Assembly: GCA_018268075.1 (NCBI GenBank)
Contig: JAFDXH010000008.1
Coordinates: 19,161-83,160, forward strand
Direction: 5' to 3'
Source of the DNA: Bacteroidota bacterium
GTDB lineage: Bacteria; Bacteroidota; Bacteroidia; Chitinophagales; Chitinophagaceae
DNA length: 64,000 bases
The position numbers and the translations under genes are program-made. Shown in pieces: positions 17,272-25,406 of the stretch; the first letter of the stretch is position 1; each line of letters begins with the position of its first letter. Under the pieces are notes generated by a model. That model was not told the origin of the DNA. It did not search any database and saw nothing but the letters and a program-made list of their open reading frames with translations.

Positions 17272-17332
17272 TCGCCAGTTGGCGGAGACACCAACCGGCG
17301 ATAGGGCGCTGTGGGCATTGCCCTCACCGCCC
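17272..17332. repeat. REP-like pair of GC-rich hairpins upstream of fbaB
   Basis: Two adjacent inverted repeats occupy 61 bases of unusually GC-rich sequence in an AT-rich spacer. The first has 11-base arms TCGCCAGTTGG and CCAACCGGCGA with one mismatch and an 8-base loop. The second has 14-base arms at 17304-17317 and 17319-17332 with two mismatches and a tiny loop. No T-run follows on either strand, which argues against an intrinsic terminator. The composition and double-palindrome form are like REP/BIME elements mobilised by RAYT-type transposases. A folded 5' leader of the fbaB mRNA is the alternative. Only one copy is present in this window. Confidence 0.5.
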
Positions 17333-17406
17333 GCATTCAGTAAGCCAATGTGGCAATTTGCAATGCACCCAAAACTAACTGATTCAATGAAATACCAATA
17401 GTGCTC

Positions 17407-18180
17407 TTATAATTCCTCAAAAAACGAATTGATTAAATATGAGGGAGTTTTAAGCAGGCGGCTACCATACCAACTAAACATTTCACCATCTACTAAAACA
17501 ACCTTAGTATCCGGCATTGACTTTTGAAGCTCCTGTTTATGCTTTTCTTCAAAAGGATAGGGCTCTGATGAAAGTAATACATATTGAGGCTTTAATTTAA
17601 TAAGCTCCTCAATCGTTGTATCAGGATATCGGGTCTCATGTACAAAAACATTTTTCAATCCAGCGCGCTCCATAAGGTCGTTTATAAATGTACCTGATGC
17701 CGCTACCATATAAGGGTTTTGCCAAATTAAATAGACTGCGCTACGGCATACTCTTTTCTTTACAGCCTGTTTCAACTCACCAAATTTATGTTCAATTTCA
17801 GTTTTTAACTGAATAGCAGCATTGAGCTTCCCGGAAAGCCTTCCTAAATCTATTATCATTTGCAAAGCTTCTTCTAAGGTATTTACATCTGTAATCCATA
17901 TATCACAAAAGCGGGCTATGTCTTCTATTTGCTCTTTTATATTTTCCTCTTTATTGGCTATCACTAAGTCAGGTTGAAGAGATTCTATTTCACTGATATG
18001 AATATTTTTAGTACCCCCAATCCGTTTTTTATTTTTAAACCAAATAGTGGGGTGAATGCAAAATTTAGTAATTCCAATAACTTCTTCATTTAGGCCCAAG
18101 TTATAAAGCAATTCTGTTTGGGAGGGCACTAGGGAAACAATGCGTGAATATTGCTTTTCTGGCAAGGTGCTTAAGATCAT
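17407..18180 (-). CDS. BtuF-like helical-backbone metal/cobalamin-binding protein
   Basis: The protein has the type III periplasmic-binding-protein fold used for cobalamin, heme or ferric siderophores: IVSLVPSQTELLYNLGL at the start, VIGITKFC, the inter-lobe helix with LQPDLVIANKEE, and a second lobe with LKPQYVLLSSEPYPF. The chosen start (MILSTLPEKQYS) gives 257 residues. The frame stays open 16 codons further up, but that extension runs through an intrinsic terminator, so it is not used. No signal peptide or lipobox is visible, so the mature protein may be cytoplasmic, as seen in some BtuF-like proteins of Bacteroidota. No transporter genes are adjacent. Substrate unknown. Confidence 0.75.
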   Translation of the reverse strand: MILSTLPEKQYSRIVSLVPSQTELLYNLGLNEEVIGITKFCIHPTIWFKNKKRIGGTKNIHISEIESLQPDLVIANKEENIKEQIEDIARFCDIWITDVNTLEEALQMIIDLGRLSGKLNAAIQLKTEIEHKFGELKQAVKKRVCRSAVYLIWQNPYMVAASGTFINDLMERAGLKNVFVHETRYPDTTIEELIKLKPQYVLLSSEPYPFEEKHKQELQKSMPDTKVVLVDGEMFSWYGSRLLKTPSYLINSFFEEL

Positions 18181-18194
18181 GCTGTAATATAGCC

Positions 18195-18225
18195 AAAAAA
18201 AACTTCCACCTTTGGGGGCGGAAGT
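18195..18225 (-). terminator. Intrinsic terminator on the minus strand upstream of the BtuF-like gene
   Basis: Read on the minus strand, 9-base arms ACTTCCGCC and GGTGGAAGT (one mismatch) with a short loop are followed directly by eight T. This is a textbook terminator, yet no recognised gene ends just before it. That implies a transcript ending here that comes from the 18.2-18.6 kb stretch. Confidence 0.75.
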
Positions 18226-18245
18226 CATTTAATTTACCTGCCTGG

Positions 18246-18317
18246 TTACAGGTTCTTCGGGTGCTGAAACTTTTTATGGGCTTCAGATTGGTTTTTTACA
18301 GGCACTGGATGGTCCAT
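18246..18317 (-). CDS. Possible 23-residue His/Lys-rich peptide
   Basis: An ATG-started ORF of 23 codons begins MDHPVPVKNQSE and ends HPKNL-stop, 21 bases before the terminator hairpin. It is hydrophilic, with no signal or membrane segment. Its start codon lies in a perfect 8-base-arm palindrome, so in RNA the start could be masked. Codons resemble those of neighbouring genes. The short length means chance cannot be excluded. Confidence 0.3.
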   Translation of the reverse strand: MDHPVPVKNQSEAHKKFQHPKNL

Positions 18318-18573
18318 TTTTAAAATGGAGCGTTCTTCATAGGTATAAATAACTTTTATTTATGCAATAACTTCTTGGGTAAAATCATTGTCAAAATAAA
18401 CTTCTTTCTATCAAAACATTTTTACAAAGTAAAAATGAGCACTTTAAAAAAAATAGAAGTTGACTGATACCGGATTTTTTCGATTTTTTTTTAGAACTTG
18501 GATAGAATCTGTTTTTCGAATGGAATCTGGATATTTATTTGATTAATGCCACAACATCAATCAACTTCTGGTA

Positions 18574-18581
18574 CAAAGATA
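18574..18581 (-). promoter_or_regulatory. Bacteroidota -7 promoter element for the 18.2-18.6 kb transcript
   Basis: On the minus strand the sequence is TATCTTTG, an exact TAnnTTTG match. A CTTG lies upstream, but 26 bases away instead of the usual 19-21, so only the -7 part is supported. Confidence 0.4.
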
Positions 18582-18767
18582 GAAGGCTTAAAGGTTGTGT
18601 GTAATAGCAAGATTGCCCTTTTTTACAATATCTATATTTACTATGCGCATCGTAAAAACACGGCAAGGTGAAATCGTAATGTTACTCCCTCAGGTTAAAC
18701 CCGTGTATGTTATATACTAAATAATAATTTCAATATCAACAATTTAGACAAGATTTCTAAATATAAA
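18582..18767. other. Gene-free spacer downstream of the cystathionine beta-synthase gene
   Basis: Together with the proposed transcript this makes about 600 bases without a conventional gene. A 25-codon plus-strand ORF (18643-18720, starting MRIVKTRQGEIVMLLPQVKP) has reasonable codons but no visible promoter or partner, and could be a remnant. Six-base arms ACACGG and CCGTGT bracket its middle part. Nothing else stands out. Confidence 0.3.
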
Positions 18768-18838
18768 TAAAAAAAACAAGGCTGATTGTATTTAGCTGCT
18801 TTGCTCTCCAGAAAGGTATTGACCTATTTCAATCAGCC
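18768..18838 (-). terminator. Terminator-like inverted repeat after the cystathionine beta-synthase gene
   Basis: Nine-base perfect arms (GGCTGATTG and CAATCAGCC) enclose about 41 bases, starting 5 bases past the stop on the minus strand. They are followed there by TTG and a run of eight T. The long loop is unusual and may hold extra structure. Confidence 0.5.
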
Positions 18839-18842
18839 AATA

Positions 18843-20198
18843 TTATTTTGCCAAACTCTGTATAATATCATACTTGGTTACGATATGGTAATTGCCACTT
18901 TCATCTTTACTCAATACGGCACCATTGTGTTTTGAAATAAGATTACTCAGCTTCTCAACGGGCATATCGTAGGGCACTACAGGATATTCTTTTTCCATAA
19001 CCGACCTTACAGCCTGTTCTTTGATTTCCGGATTAGATAAAATATTATTGAATAATCCGCTTTCACTTAATGCCCCTACAATTCTATCGTCTTCCATTAC
19101 GGGAATATTTTCTACATCGTATTTTTTCATAACCTCTATTGCTTCTGCTACTTTTTGATCGGGCATAATGGTCAATAATTTTTGAGTACCTCTGCCTGCC
19201 ACGAGGTCTTTAAATGTTTTCACTTCTAAAAATCCTCTTTCCATCATCCATTGATCATTATAAATTTTGCCTACATAACGGCTCCCATGATCATGAAAAA
19301 TACAAACAACCACATCATCTTTTTTCAAAGAATCTTTTAATTGAATTAAACCCTGAAGACAACTTCCTGCACTGTATCCGCAAAACAAGCCTTCTTCTTT
19401 AGCAATGCGACGCGCCATGACAGCCCCATCTTTATCAGTCACTTTTGTAAAGGCATCTATATATTGCATATCATAGTTGGCAGGCACAAAATCTTCACCA
19501 AAGCCTTCGCTTATGTAGGGATACACTTCCTTTTCATCAAGTTCGCCTGTTTCAAAATATTTTTTTAGCAAAGACCCATAGCTGTCTATAGCCCAAACTT
19601 TTATGTTAGGTTTTTTTTCTTTTAAATACTTACCGGTCCCTACTATGGTACCGCCGGTGCCCGTGGCTACCACCAGGTGAGTTACTTTGCCCTCTGTTTG
19701 TTCCCATATTTCAGGGCCGGTTTGTTCGTAATGCGCAAGTCTATTGGCCAAGTTATCGTATTGATTTACATACCAGCTATTAGGTACCTCTTCTGAAAGC
19801 CGCTTGGAAACAGAATAGTACGATCTGGGATCTTCTGGTTCTACATTAGTGGGACAAACGATCACTTCAGCGCCAACTGCTTTTAAAATATCTGCCTTTT
19901 CTTTTGATTGTTTGTCAGTAGTAGTGAAGATGCATTTATACCCCTTTACACATGCTGCAAGCGCCAAGCCCATTCCTGTATTGCCACTGGTGCCTTCAAT
20001 AATGGTGCCTCCAGGCTTTATTTTTCCTTCCTTCTCAGCTACTTCCAGCATCTTTAAAGCCATACGGTCTTTGATGGAATTACCGGGATTAAAATACTCC
20101 ACTTTTGCCAAAACAGTACAAGGAAGATTTTTTGTAATCTTATTTAGCTTTATTAATGGTGTTTCTCCTATGGTCTCCAAAATACTGTTTTTCCACAT
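18843..20198 (-). CDS. Cystathionine beta-synthase (PLP enzyme with CBS pair)
   Basis: The N-terminal 330 residues are a fold-type II PLP enzyme: the Schiff-base lysine lies in FNPGNSIKDRMA, the Asn/phosphate loops in EGTSGNTGMGLA and VATGTGGTIVGTG. The C-terminal 120 residues are two CBS motifs (MPDQKVAEAIEVMKKYDVEN and YPVVPYDMPVEKLSNLI), usually binding S-adenosylmethionine or adenine nucleotides to control activity. The enzyme condenses serine and homocysteine to cystathionine. A cysteine synthase activity is the alternative, but the CBS pair and 451-residue length favour cystathionine beta-synthase. It is single, with ctpA upstream on the same strand after a 113-base gap. Confidence 0.87.
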   Translation of the reverse strand: MWKNSILETIGETPLIKLNKITKNLPCTVLAKVEYFNPGNSIKDRMALKMLEVAEKEGKIKPGGTIIEGTSGNTGMGLALAACVKGYKCIFTTTDKQSKEKADILKAVGAEVIVCPTNVEPEDPRSYYSVSKRLSEEVPNSWYVNQYDNLANRLAHYEQTGPEIWEQTEGKVTHLVVATGTGGTIVGTGKYLKEKKPNIKVWAIDSYGSLLKKYFETGELDEKEVYPYISEGFGEDFVPANYDMQYIDAFTKVTDKDGAVMARRIAKEEGLFCGYSAGSCLQGLIQLKDSLKKDDVVVCIFHDHGSRYVGKIYNDQWMMERGFLEVKTFKDLVAGRGTQKLLTIMPDQKVAEAIEVMKKYDVENIPVMEDDRIVGALSESGLFNNILSNPEIKEQAVRSVMEKEYPVVPYDMPVEKLSNLISKHNGAVLSKDESGNYHIVTKYDIIQSLAK

Positions 20199-20311
20199 AC
20201 CTTAAAATTTTGTGCGAAGGTAATTAAATCAAAAATCATTGAAAGCATTGCTACAAGTACGAGGTAAGCTATCTCGTAAGATTCAATAAAGAATTACAAA
20301 AGAAATTCCGA

Positions 20312-21904
20312 TTATTTTAATTGATCTAAAAATTCTAAAGCCTTTTTCACAGATGCATCATAACGATTATTGACTTCATAAAAACCTTCTGTACTCCATA
20401 TTTGGCGGGCTGTTAAAACTTTTATTTGCTTTTCGATCTGTTTTTTTACGTTACTATCTTTCAAGTTTACCTGTATAGAATCTGCTAATGCAAAGCGGGT
20501 ATAAGCTTTAAGGGTACTATCTGAAACATTATAATTTTCACCAAAGGATTTTAATGTAAATTTCTTTAATTGTTGTGCATTGTTCATATAATTTATATAT
20601 GCAAATCGGTATAAAGCCCCAGACATTACAGATTGCATCACCTCTTTGTTTAAAGCACTTGTATCAACACCTACAAATACATCTGGCGAAATACCACCAC
20701 CGCCAAATACCACATGCCCGGAAGGAGTAGTGTATTTTTTTTCGTTGGTATGTTTTATCGAATCTGCATTACTCATTTCACCATGCTTAAACCTGTTAAT
20801 GATATCATTATCATAATCTTTGATATTTCCGTCATAAGGCTTTTGAATGCTACGGCCAAGCGGTGTAAAATACTTCGCTACTGTGAGTCGAAGGCCAGAG
20901 CCGTCGCCTAAAACAAATTGCTCCTGTACAAGGCCTTTGCCAAAAGTACGGCGGCCAATAATTGTGGCCCGATCCCAATCCTGCAATGCACCTATCAAAA
21001 TCTCGCTTGCAGATGCTGTGCCTTCATTTGCCAACACAATCAATGTCCCTTTTTCAAAAACACCTTCCTTATCACACCTGTATTCTTTTCTGGGCGAATG
21101 GGCACCCTCTGTATAAGTAATTAATTTATTGCCACTCAAAAATTCATCTGCTATATGTGTAGCCTCAGTAAGAATGCCGCCGCCATTATCCCTAAGATCC
21201 AGAATTAGCGCCTTCATTCCCTGCTGATGCAATTTATCCATGCCTTGCATGAATTCTTTATAGGTATTTTCTGAAAATTTATTTAACCGTATATAACCAG
21301 TAGTATCCGTAATCATATAGGCCGCATCCAGGCTGTATATAGGAATGGGACCACGATACACATCTATTTGTTTTAATACGCCTAACCTTCGTATAGTAAC
21401 CTGCGCTTTACTTCCATCACTCCCTCTCAATAAATTTTTAAGCCTGTTGCTATTAATCTTATTACCTGCTATAAGAGAGTCATTTACTTTTATTATTTGA
21501 TCGCCTATTTGCAAGCCGGCCTTAAAAGACGGGCTACCTGGGAGAACGTTAATTACAGTAGTGGTATCATTTATAATATTAAATTCTATACCGATACCAT
21601 AAAAAATACCCTGTAAATCTTCATTTGCTGATTTAAGCACAGATGCAGGAAGGAAAACAGAGTGGGGGTCTAATGCGCCTAACATGCCCTGAATAGCTAT
21701 GGTACCCAGTGAATCAATATTCTCCGAATCCACATAATTATTTTTTATAAGGTCGAGTACCTCCTGTACAGGCCGCTGCGGCTGCAAAAAGAAAATACCT
21801 CTATTGGGCATATTCGCTTTAATTCTATACCCTACAAACATCCCTGCTACCATGCATATACTTAGTAATAACGGAAGCCAAATATGTAATTTTTTATTGC
21901 GCAT
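20312..21904 (-). CDS. S41 family carboxy-terminal processing protease
   Basis: A membrane-anchored protease that trims exported proteins. From the N terminus: one membrane helix (IWLPLLLSICMVAGMFVGY), a PDZ domain (NVLPGSPSFKAGLQIGDQI), then the S41 core with the nucleophile in NEGTASASEILIGAL and the general-base lysine in GRRTFGKGLVQEQF. The frame extends 12 codons up to a TTG, but the ATG giving MRNKKLHIW is chosen, making 530 residues. It diverges from the amino-sugar kinase gene over a 62-base gap that must hold both promoters. Substrates are unknown. Confidence 0.92.
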   Translation of the reverse strand: MRNKKLHIWLPLLLSICMVAGMFVGYRIKANMPNRGIFFLQPQRPVQEVLDLIKNNYVDSENIDSLGTIAIQGMLGALDPHSVFLPASVLKSANEDLQGIFYGIGIEFNIINDTTTVINVLPGSPSFKAGLQIGDQIIKVNDSLIAGNKINSNRLKNLLRGSDGSKAQVTIRRLGVLKQIDVYRGPIPIYSLDAAYMITDTTGYIRLNKFSENTYKEFMQGMDKLHQQGMKALILDLRDNGGGILTEATHIADEFLSGNKLITYTEGAHSPRKEYRCDKEGVFEKGTLIVLANEGTASASEILIGALQDWDRATIIGRRTFGKGLVQEQFVLGDGSGLRLTVAKYFTPLGRSIQKPYDGNIKDYDNDIINRFKHGEMSNADSIKHTNEKKYTTPSGHVVFGGGGISPDVFVGVDTSALNKEVMQSVMSGALYRFAYINYMNNAQQLKKFTLKSFGENYNVSDSTLKAYTRFALADSIQVNLKDSNVKKQIEKQIKVLTARQIWSTEGFYEVNNRYDASVKKALEFLDQLK

Positions 21905-21966
21905 ACTTTTTGTTGAACTATTTTTATCAGGAAGTTGCAAATTACCTTAATAAAAATCAAATAGAA

Positions 21967-22830
21967 ATGGGTGTAATAAAATTGATTGCAGATAGTGGAT
22001 CTACCAAAACAGATTGGTGCCTTCTAAAAGAGGCAAAAAGTACTTCCCAAAAAAGGCCACAATTCTTTTCCTCTCAGGGATTAAGCCCCTATTTTGTAAA
22101 TGAAGATCAAATGGCTTTTATCATTGCAAATGAGGTGCTGCCACAGATTGGAAGAAATAATGTAAATGAAATTTATTTTTATGGTACCGGCTGTAAGGAC
22201 AAACAAAATGCGCGTTGGATAAAAAAAGTACTTCAAAAAATATTTGAAAATGCAGTAATCCTAATTGACCACGATCTTTCTGGCGCTGCCAAATCTTTGT
22301 GCGGGCATGATAAGGGAATAGCCTGTATATTAGGTACCGGCAGCAATTCATGCTATTATAATGGATCGAGAATTCTCAGCAACAGTCCTGGCTTAGGCTA
22401 TGTATTAGGCGATGAAGGCAGTGGGGCTTATCTGGGCAAAAAGGTAATCCAGCATTATCTCTACGATATATTTGATGCCGATTTGCGCGCCCGTTTTGAC
22501 GCGAAGTTTGTTACCACCTCCAATGAAATTTTGAGCCGAGTTTACAAAAATCCGCTTCCTAACAGATACTTGGCTTCTTTTGCCATTTTTCTGGCAGAAA
22601 ACAGAGGCCATTACATGATTGAAAATATTATTGAAGATGGATTGAATGATTTTTTCTTCACCCACATTATCCGGTACAAAGAAAGCCAAAAATTACCTGT
22701 GCATTTTACTGGTAGTGTAGCATTTGGTTTTAGAGATGTAGTAAGTAATTTATGCAACGGCTATGGCCTCATAGAAGGAAATATTTTCAAAAGCCCGATG
22801 GAAGGATTGGTAAGGTATCATGAAATTTAA
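21967..22830 (+). CDS. BadF/BadG-type N-acetylglucosamine (or N-acetylmuramic acid) kinase
   Basis: An ASKHA-fold sugar kinase: phosphate-1 motif IADSGSTKTDWCLL at the start, the adenosine-region loop CILGTGSNSCYYNG, and GLGYVLGDEGSGAYLGKK, which is typical for N-acetylglucosamine kinases of this family. An upstream TTG would add 19 residues; the ATG at MGVIKL is the normal start and gives 287 residues. Three kilobases downstream is murQ, the N-acetylmuramic acid 6-phosphate etherase. A role in phosphorylating recycled peptidoglycan amino sugars is therefore likely, as for the MurK-type kinases of Clostridium. Substrate choice between GlcNAc and MurNAc cannot be read from sequence. Confidence 0.85.
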   Translation: MGVIKLIADSGSTKTDWCLLKEAKSTSQKRPQFFSSQGLSPYFVNEDQMAFIIANEVLPQIGRNNVNEIYFYGTGCKDKQNARWIKKVLQKIFENAVILIDHDLSGAAKSLCGHDKGIACILGTGSNSCYYNGSRILSNSPGLGYVLGDEGSGAYLGKKVIQHYLYDIFDADLRARFDAKFVTTSNEILSRVYKNPLPNRYLASFAIFLAENRGHYMIENIIEDGLNDFFFTHIIRYKESQKLPVHFTGSVAFGFRDVVSNLCNGYGLIEGNIFKSPMEGLVRYHEI

Positions 22831-22906
22831 AAATCACCAACTTAATGGTTAATGGATAATGATGGATTCCCGGAGGCATGAATTTTTATGTAAAATACTG
22901 CACTTA

Positions 22907-25249
22907 TTATTCCATAATTCTTTCAATATGTGCCAAACGTCCATCTGTGGTCATCCCTTCAATAATTACACGAAAAGAGTGTGCAACGTCATTGTTAAAA
23001 AATTTCAATACCACCTTACTATTTCCAGGGCGGGTCATCACTTCTGGCTTCCACAATAGAGTAGTGCGCAGGTCAGTTTTATCAAATTCAGGATCAAAAG
23101 TTTCGTAATCAGGCGAATAAAATTGTTTTATAGGTGAATAGCCAATAATGGTATTGGATGAAAGCCCTTTACCTTTCTCTACCTGCTTATCACTGCCTTT
23201 GCGTGTATAGATGGCAATAGCCCCGCTGCTTCCACCTGCTCCGCCCATAAATGGTGGCCGCATTACCTTAATATAAGCAATATCAGATACAGGAATATCT
23301 GCCACCATATCTACACTTGATTGAATTTCATCTAAATAAATTAATGGTGCACCGCCGCGCCAGTCAAGTGAAGGCGGATTGGTAGTAGTAAGTACTTGCA
23401 ACCCCGCTATTTTTCCCTGCAGGAAATTAAAAATACTATAGGCTGATTTTGCAAAAGGATCATTCACCATATCAAACTGATAACTATCGCCCCCTGAAAA
23501 AAATCCAGAAGTATATTTTTCATCCATTATTTGAATCGGAGTTTTTGTTTTCTTTTCTATTGTTACCGTTTGTAAAACTTTCCCCTTATATAAATTCAAT
23601 TCATTTCGGGCATCCATTGATAATTGAAAATGCCTCGCTAAGCCGGAGGTATCTCCGTTATCAAATGCCGGCAACGCTTTTATCTGATATGGAAGTGCCG
23701 GCAATGTATTTTGCTGAAACTGCACAGTAATATCCTTATCTTTTACCTTAGGTAGCTGATAATAAATTTTTGCAGTGTCGAAGATGATGAGGTTAGGGTC
23801 TATAAACGCACCTGCACCATCTACAGGTACTGTAGTAAATTGGGTATTGCCCTTACCTTGGCTTATTATTAAAATAATGGCTCCTGCATTTCTTAATTGT
23901 GTAGGAGATGCACCATATATTTTTCCAGACAAGGCTTTGTAAGTAGTATCTGCCGGGTATTTAATATCAGGGTATTTTCCATTTAATAAATTGCCCCAGT
24001 TGTACCTACGCCAGCCGTTGGTAAGCATTACCAAATCTAGAAAAGCTCCGGCACTATCTTCATTATTTCTAAAATAAAATGCAGGATTATAAACTTTTCC
24101 TTTCAATTCGGAACTCAATAATAAATGTGAAATAATATTATCACTACTATCATTTTCTATAGCGGCATCGGTTACAGATATTGAAAGATTTGCAACCAGG
24201 CTATCCGGCACACTGATTTCAATTTCATTTTTAGCTCTTTTATTAAGGCCCCAGTGCTGCACATCGAAACCGGGTTCAAATAAATAATCTCCGTTATTTA
24301 CAAACGTGATACGCTCTGCCAAAGGCTGCCATTGCTGGTTAAAAACGGTAATCGTTAATATGCCTGATGGTAAATTATCAGTAGGTATTAGCCCTGTAAT
24401 TTTTCCATTTTTAATTCTTCTGTATATCTTAAATACCGGCTCATTGAACATGGTACCTATTATATGCAAACTGTCATTTTCAGCATTTGATAACACTAAA
24501 AAACTTCTTAATTTCTCATTGCCCACTTGCAATGCAACCCCTGCATTGGTAGCTACAGGAAGTGGAGTTGAATGCATAATACCCTTATCATCTCGCCACT
24601 TGGCAGTAAACCCTTCTCCCGGTTTAGGAGTAATAAAAAAATAACCCATTCCATCGTGCAAAACTTTCAGGCTGTCTTTAAATCCAAGTTCACTTTGAAC
24701 AATTCCTTTGATAGGAATAGGGTTACCATACTGATCATTTGCCTTAAAAGCAATTTTGTTATTGACCCCTGTAATAATATTCCCTCCTTCAGGAAAAAAA
24801 GTAATAGAAGGGATTATTTTGGTAGTAATCTGGCTTCTTTTTGCAGACAGAATATGAATACTTTTATTGTAAATAACTGAAGAATCAAAGTTCAACATCC
24901 ACTTGGTATAGGCTTTCACATGCAAGGCATTTCCTTTTAATGAATCCGGTATGGCATATTGCCCATAGGTAGTTCCTTCTACTATAGGGCTGGTAGTGCG
25001 ATAGATCAGCCTGCCATTTATATCACTCCAATCCATATATAAGGTTTTGGCATTAGCAGCCGGAAGTAAATCCTTTATTAAATAACATTTGAACCAGATG
25101 GTATCTCCGGGTACATAAGCTGTCTTATCAAAATGCACATATATTTTTTCCACTCCATAGTTATTGGCATAATGGCTCATAATACTATCTACCTGCTGTG
25201 CAGAGGCAGAAATACAACAAAAAAGCAACGGGAAAATCCAAATTTTCAT
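22907..25249 (-). CDS. Large exported protein with MG2-like start and TonB-plug-like end
   Basis: A 780-residue protein with a clear signal peptide (MKIWIFPLLFCCISASAQ). Near the N terminus the segment KIYVHFDKTAYVPGDTIWF is the macroglobulin MG2-like signature common in bacteroidetal envelope proteins. Beta-rich domains follow. Near the C terminus ITEKKT-like and VDMVADIPVSDIAYIKVMR, GGSSGAIAIYTRKG resemble the plug of TonB-dependent receptors, but no 22-strand barrel follows, so it is not a transporter. Many Bacteroidota carry such proteins as hypothetical or plug-domain proteins. Its role may be in outer-membrane protein or polymer handling, which is inference. It lies between the amino-sugar kinase and murQ, on the opposite strand. 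Confidence 0.75.
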   Translation of the reverse strand: MKIWIFPLLFCCISASAQQVDSIMSHYANNYGVEKIYVHFDKTAYVPGDTIWFKCYLIKDLLPAANAKTLYMDWSDINGRLIYRTTSPIVEGTTYGQYAIPDSLKGNALHVKAYTKWMLNFDSSVIYNKSIHILSAKRSQITTKIIPSITFFPEGGNIITGVNNKIAFKANDQYGNPIPIKGIVQSELGFKDSLKVLHDGMGYFFITPKPGEGFTAKWRDDKGIMHSTPLPVATNAGVALQVGNEKLRSFLVLSNAENDSLHIIGTMFNEPVFKIYRRIKNGKITGLIPTDNLPSGILTITVFNQQWQPLAERITFVNNGDYLFEPGFDVQHWGLNKRAKNEIEISVPDSLVANLSISVTDAAIENDSSDNIISHLLLSSELKGKVYNPAFYFRNNEDSAGAFLDLVMLTNGWRRYNWGNLLNGKYPDIKYPADTTYKALSGKIYGASPTQLRNAGAIILIISQGKGNTQFTTVPVDGAGAFIDPNLIIFDTAKIYYQLPKVKDKDITVQFQQNTLPALPYQIKALPAFDNGDTSGLARHFQLSMDARNELNLYKGKVLQTVTIEKKTKTPIQIMDEKYTSGFFSGGDSYQFDMVNDPFAKSAYSIFNFLQGKIAGLQVLTTTNPPSLDWRGGAPLIYLDEIQSSVDMVADIPVSDIAYIKVMRPPFMGGAGGSSGAIAIYTRKGSDKQVEKGKGLSSNTIIGYSPIKQFYSPDYETFDPEFDKTDLRTTLLWKPEVMTRPGNSKVVLKFFNNDVAHSFRVIIEGMTTDGRLAHIERIME

Positions 25250-25384
25250 ATCAAGGCAATATTTAAAAATATGGGTGTAATTTACCTTAAGAAATTATTG
25301 CATCCAAAGTAAAAGATAAAGTTGACAATCCATTGATAAAAAGCACCATAAAAATGTTTGTTCGATTTTTAACTAACGATGTAA

Positions 25385-25392
25385 TATTTTTG
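25385..25392 (+). promoter_or_regulatory. Bacteroidota -7 promoter element upstream of murQ
   Basis: TATTTTTG matches TAnnTTTG and ends 14 bases before the murQ ATG. A TTTG at 25357-25360 is present, at 24 bases spacing instead of the usual 19-21. Confidence 0.45.
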
Positions 25393-25406
25393 ATAAAAGT
25401 TTTAAT

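Larger units (their letters stand above)
18195..18567 (-). ncRNA. Candidate structured RNA or short-ORF transcript of unknown type
   Basis: Between a TAnnTTTG element (18574-18581, minus) and a strong terminator lies about 370 bases without a normal gene. It contains two perfect small hairpins: arms CATTTTTAC/GTAAAAATG at 18417-18437 and TCCATTTT/AAAATGGA at 18313-18329. It could be a regulatory RNA, a leader, or the mRNA of the 23-codon ORF inside it. I looked for marks of tmRNA (an ANNYALAA-like tag), RNase P, SRP and cobalamin riboswitch sequences and found none. The boundaries are guesses from the promoter element and the terminator. Confidence 0.35.

Noticed and set aside
18181-18228. 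N-terminal extension of the BtuF-like protein to an upstream ATG
   Set aside because: It would be translated through a strong intrinsic terminator stem and its T-run; the ATG at 18180 leads straight into the conserved fold.
18195-18842. tmRNA, RNase P RNA or cobalamin riboswitch in the 18.2-18.8 kb gap
   Set aside because: smpB and the BtuF-like gene nearby made these worth checking, but no tag-peptide coding sequence, no conserved RNase P core and no B12-box-like sequence were found on either strand.
20233-20280. ACGAG...CTCGT short inverted repeat between ctpA and the cystathionine beta-synthase gene
   Set aside because: Only 5-6 base arms and no T-run on either strand; too weak to call a terminator.
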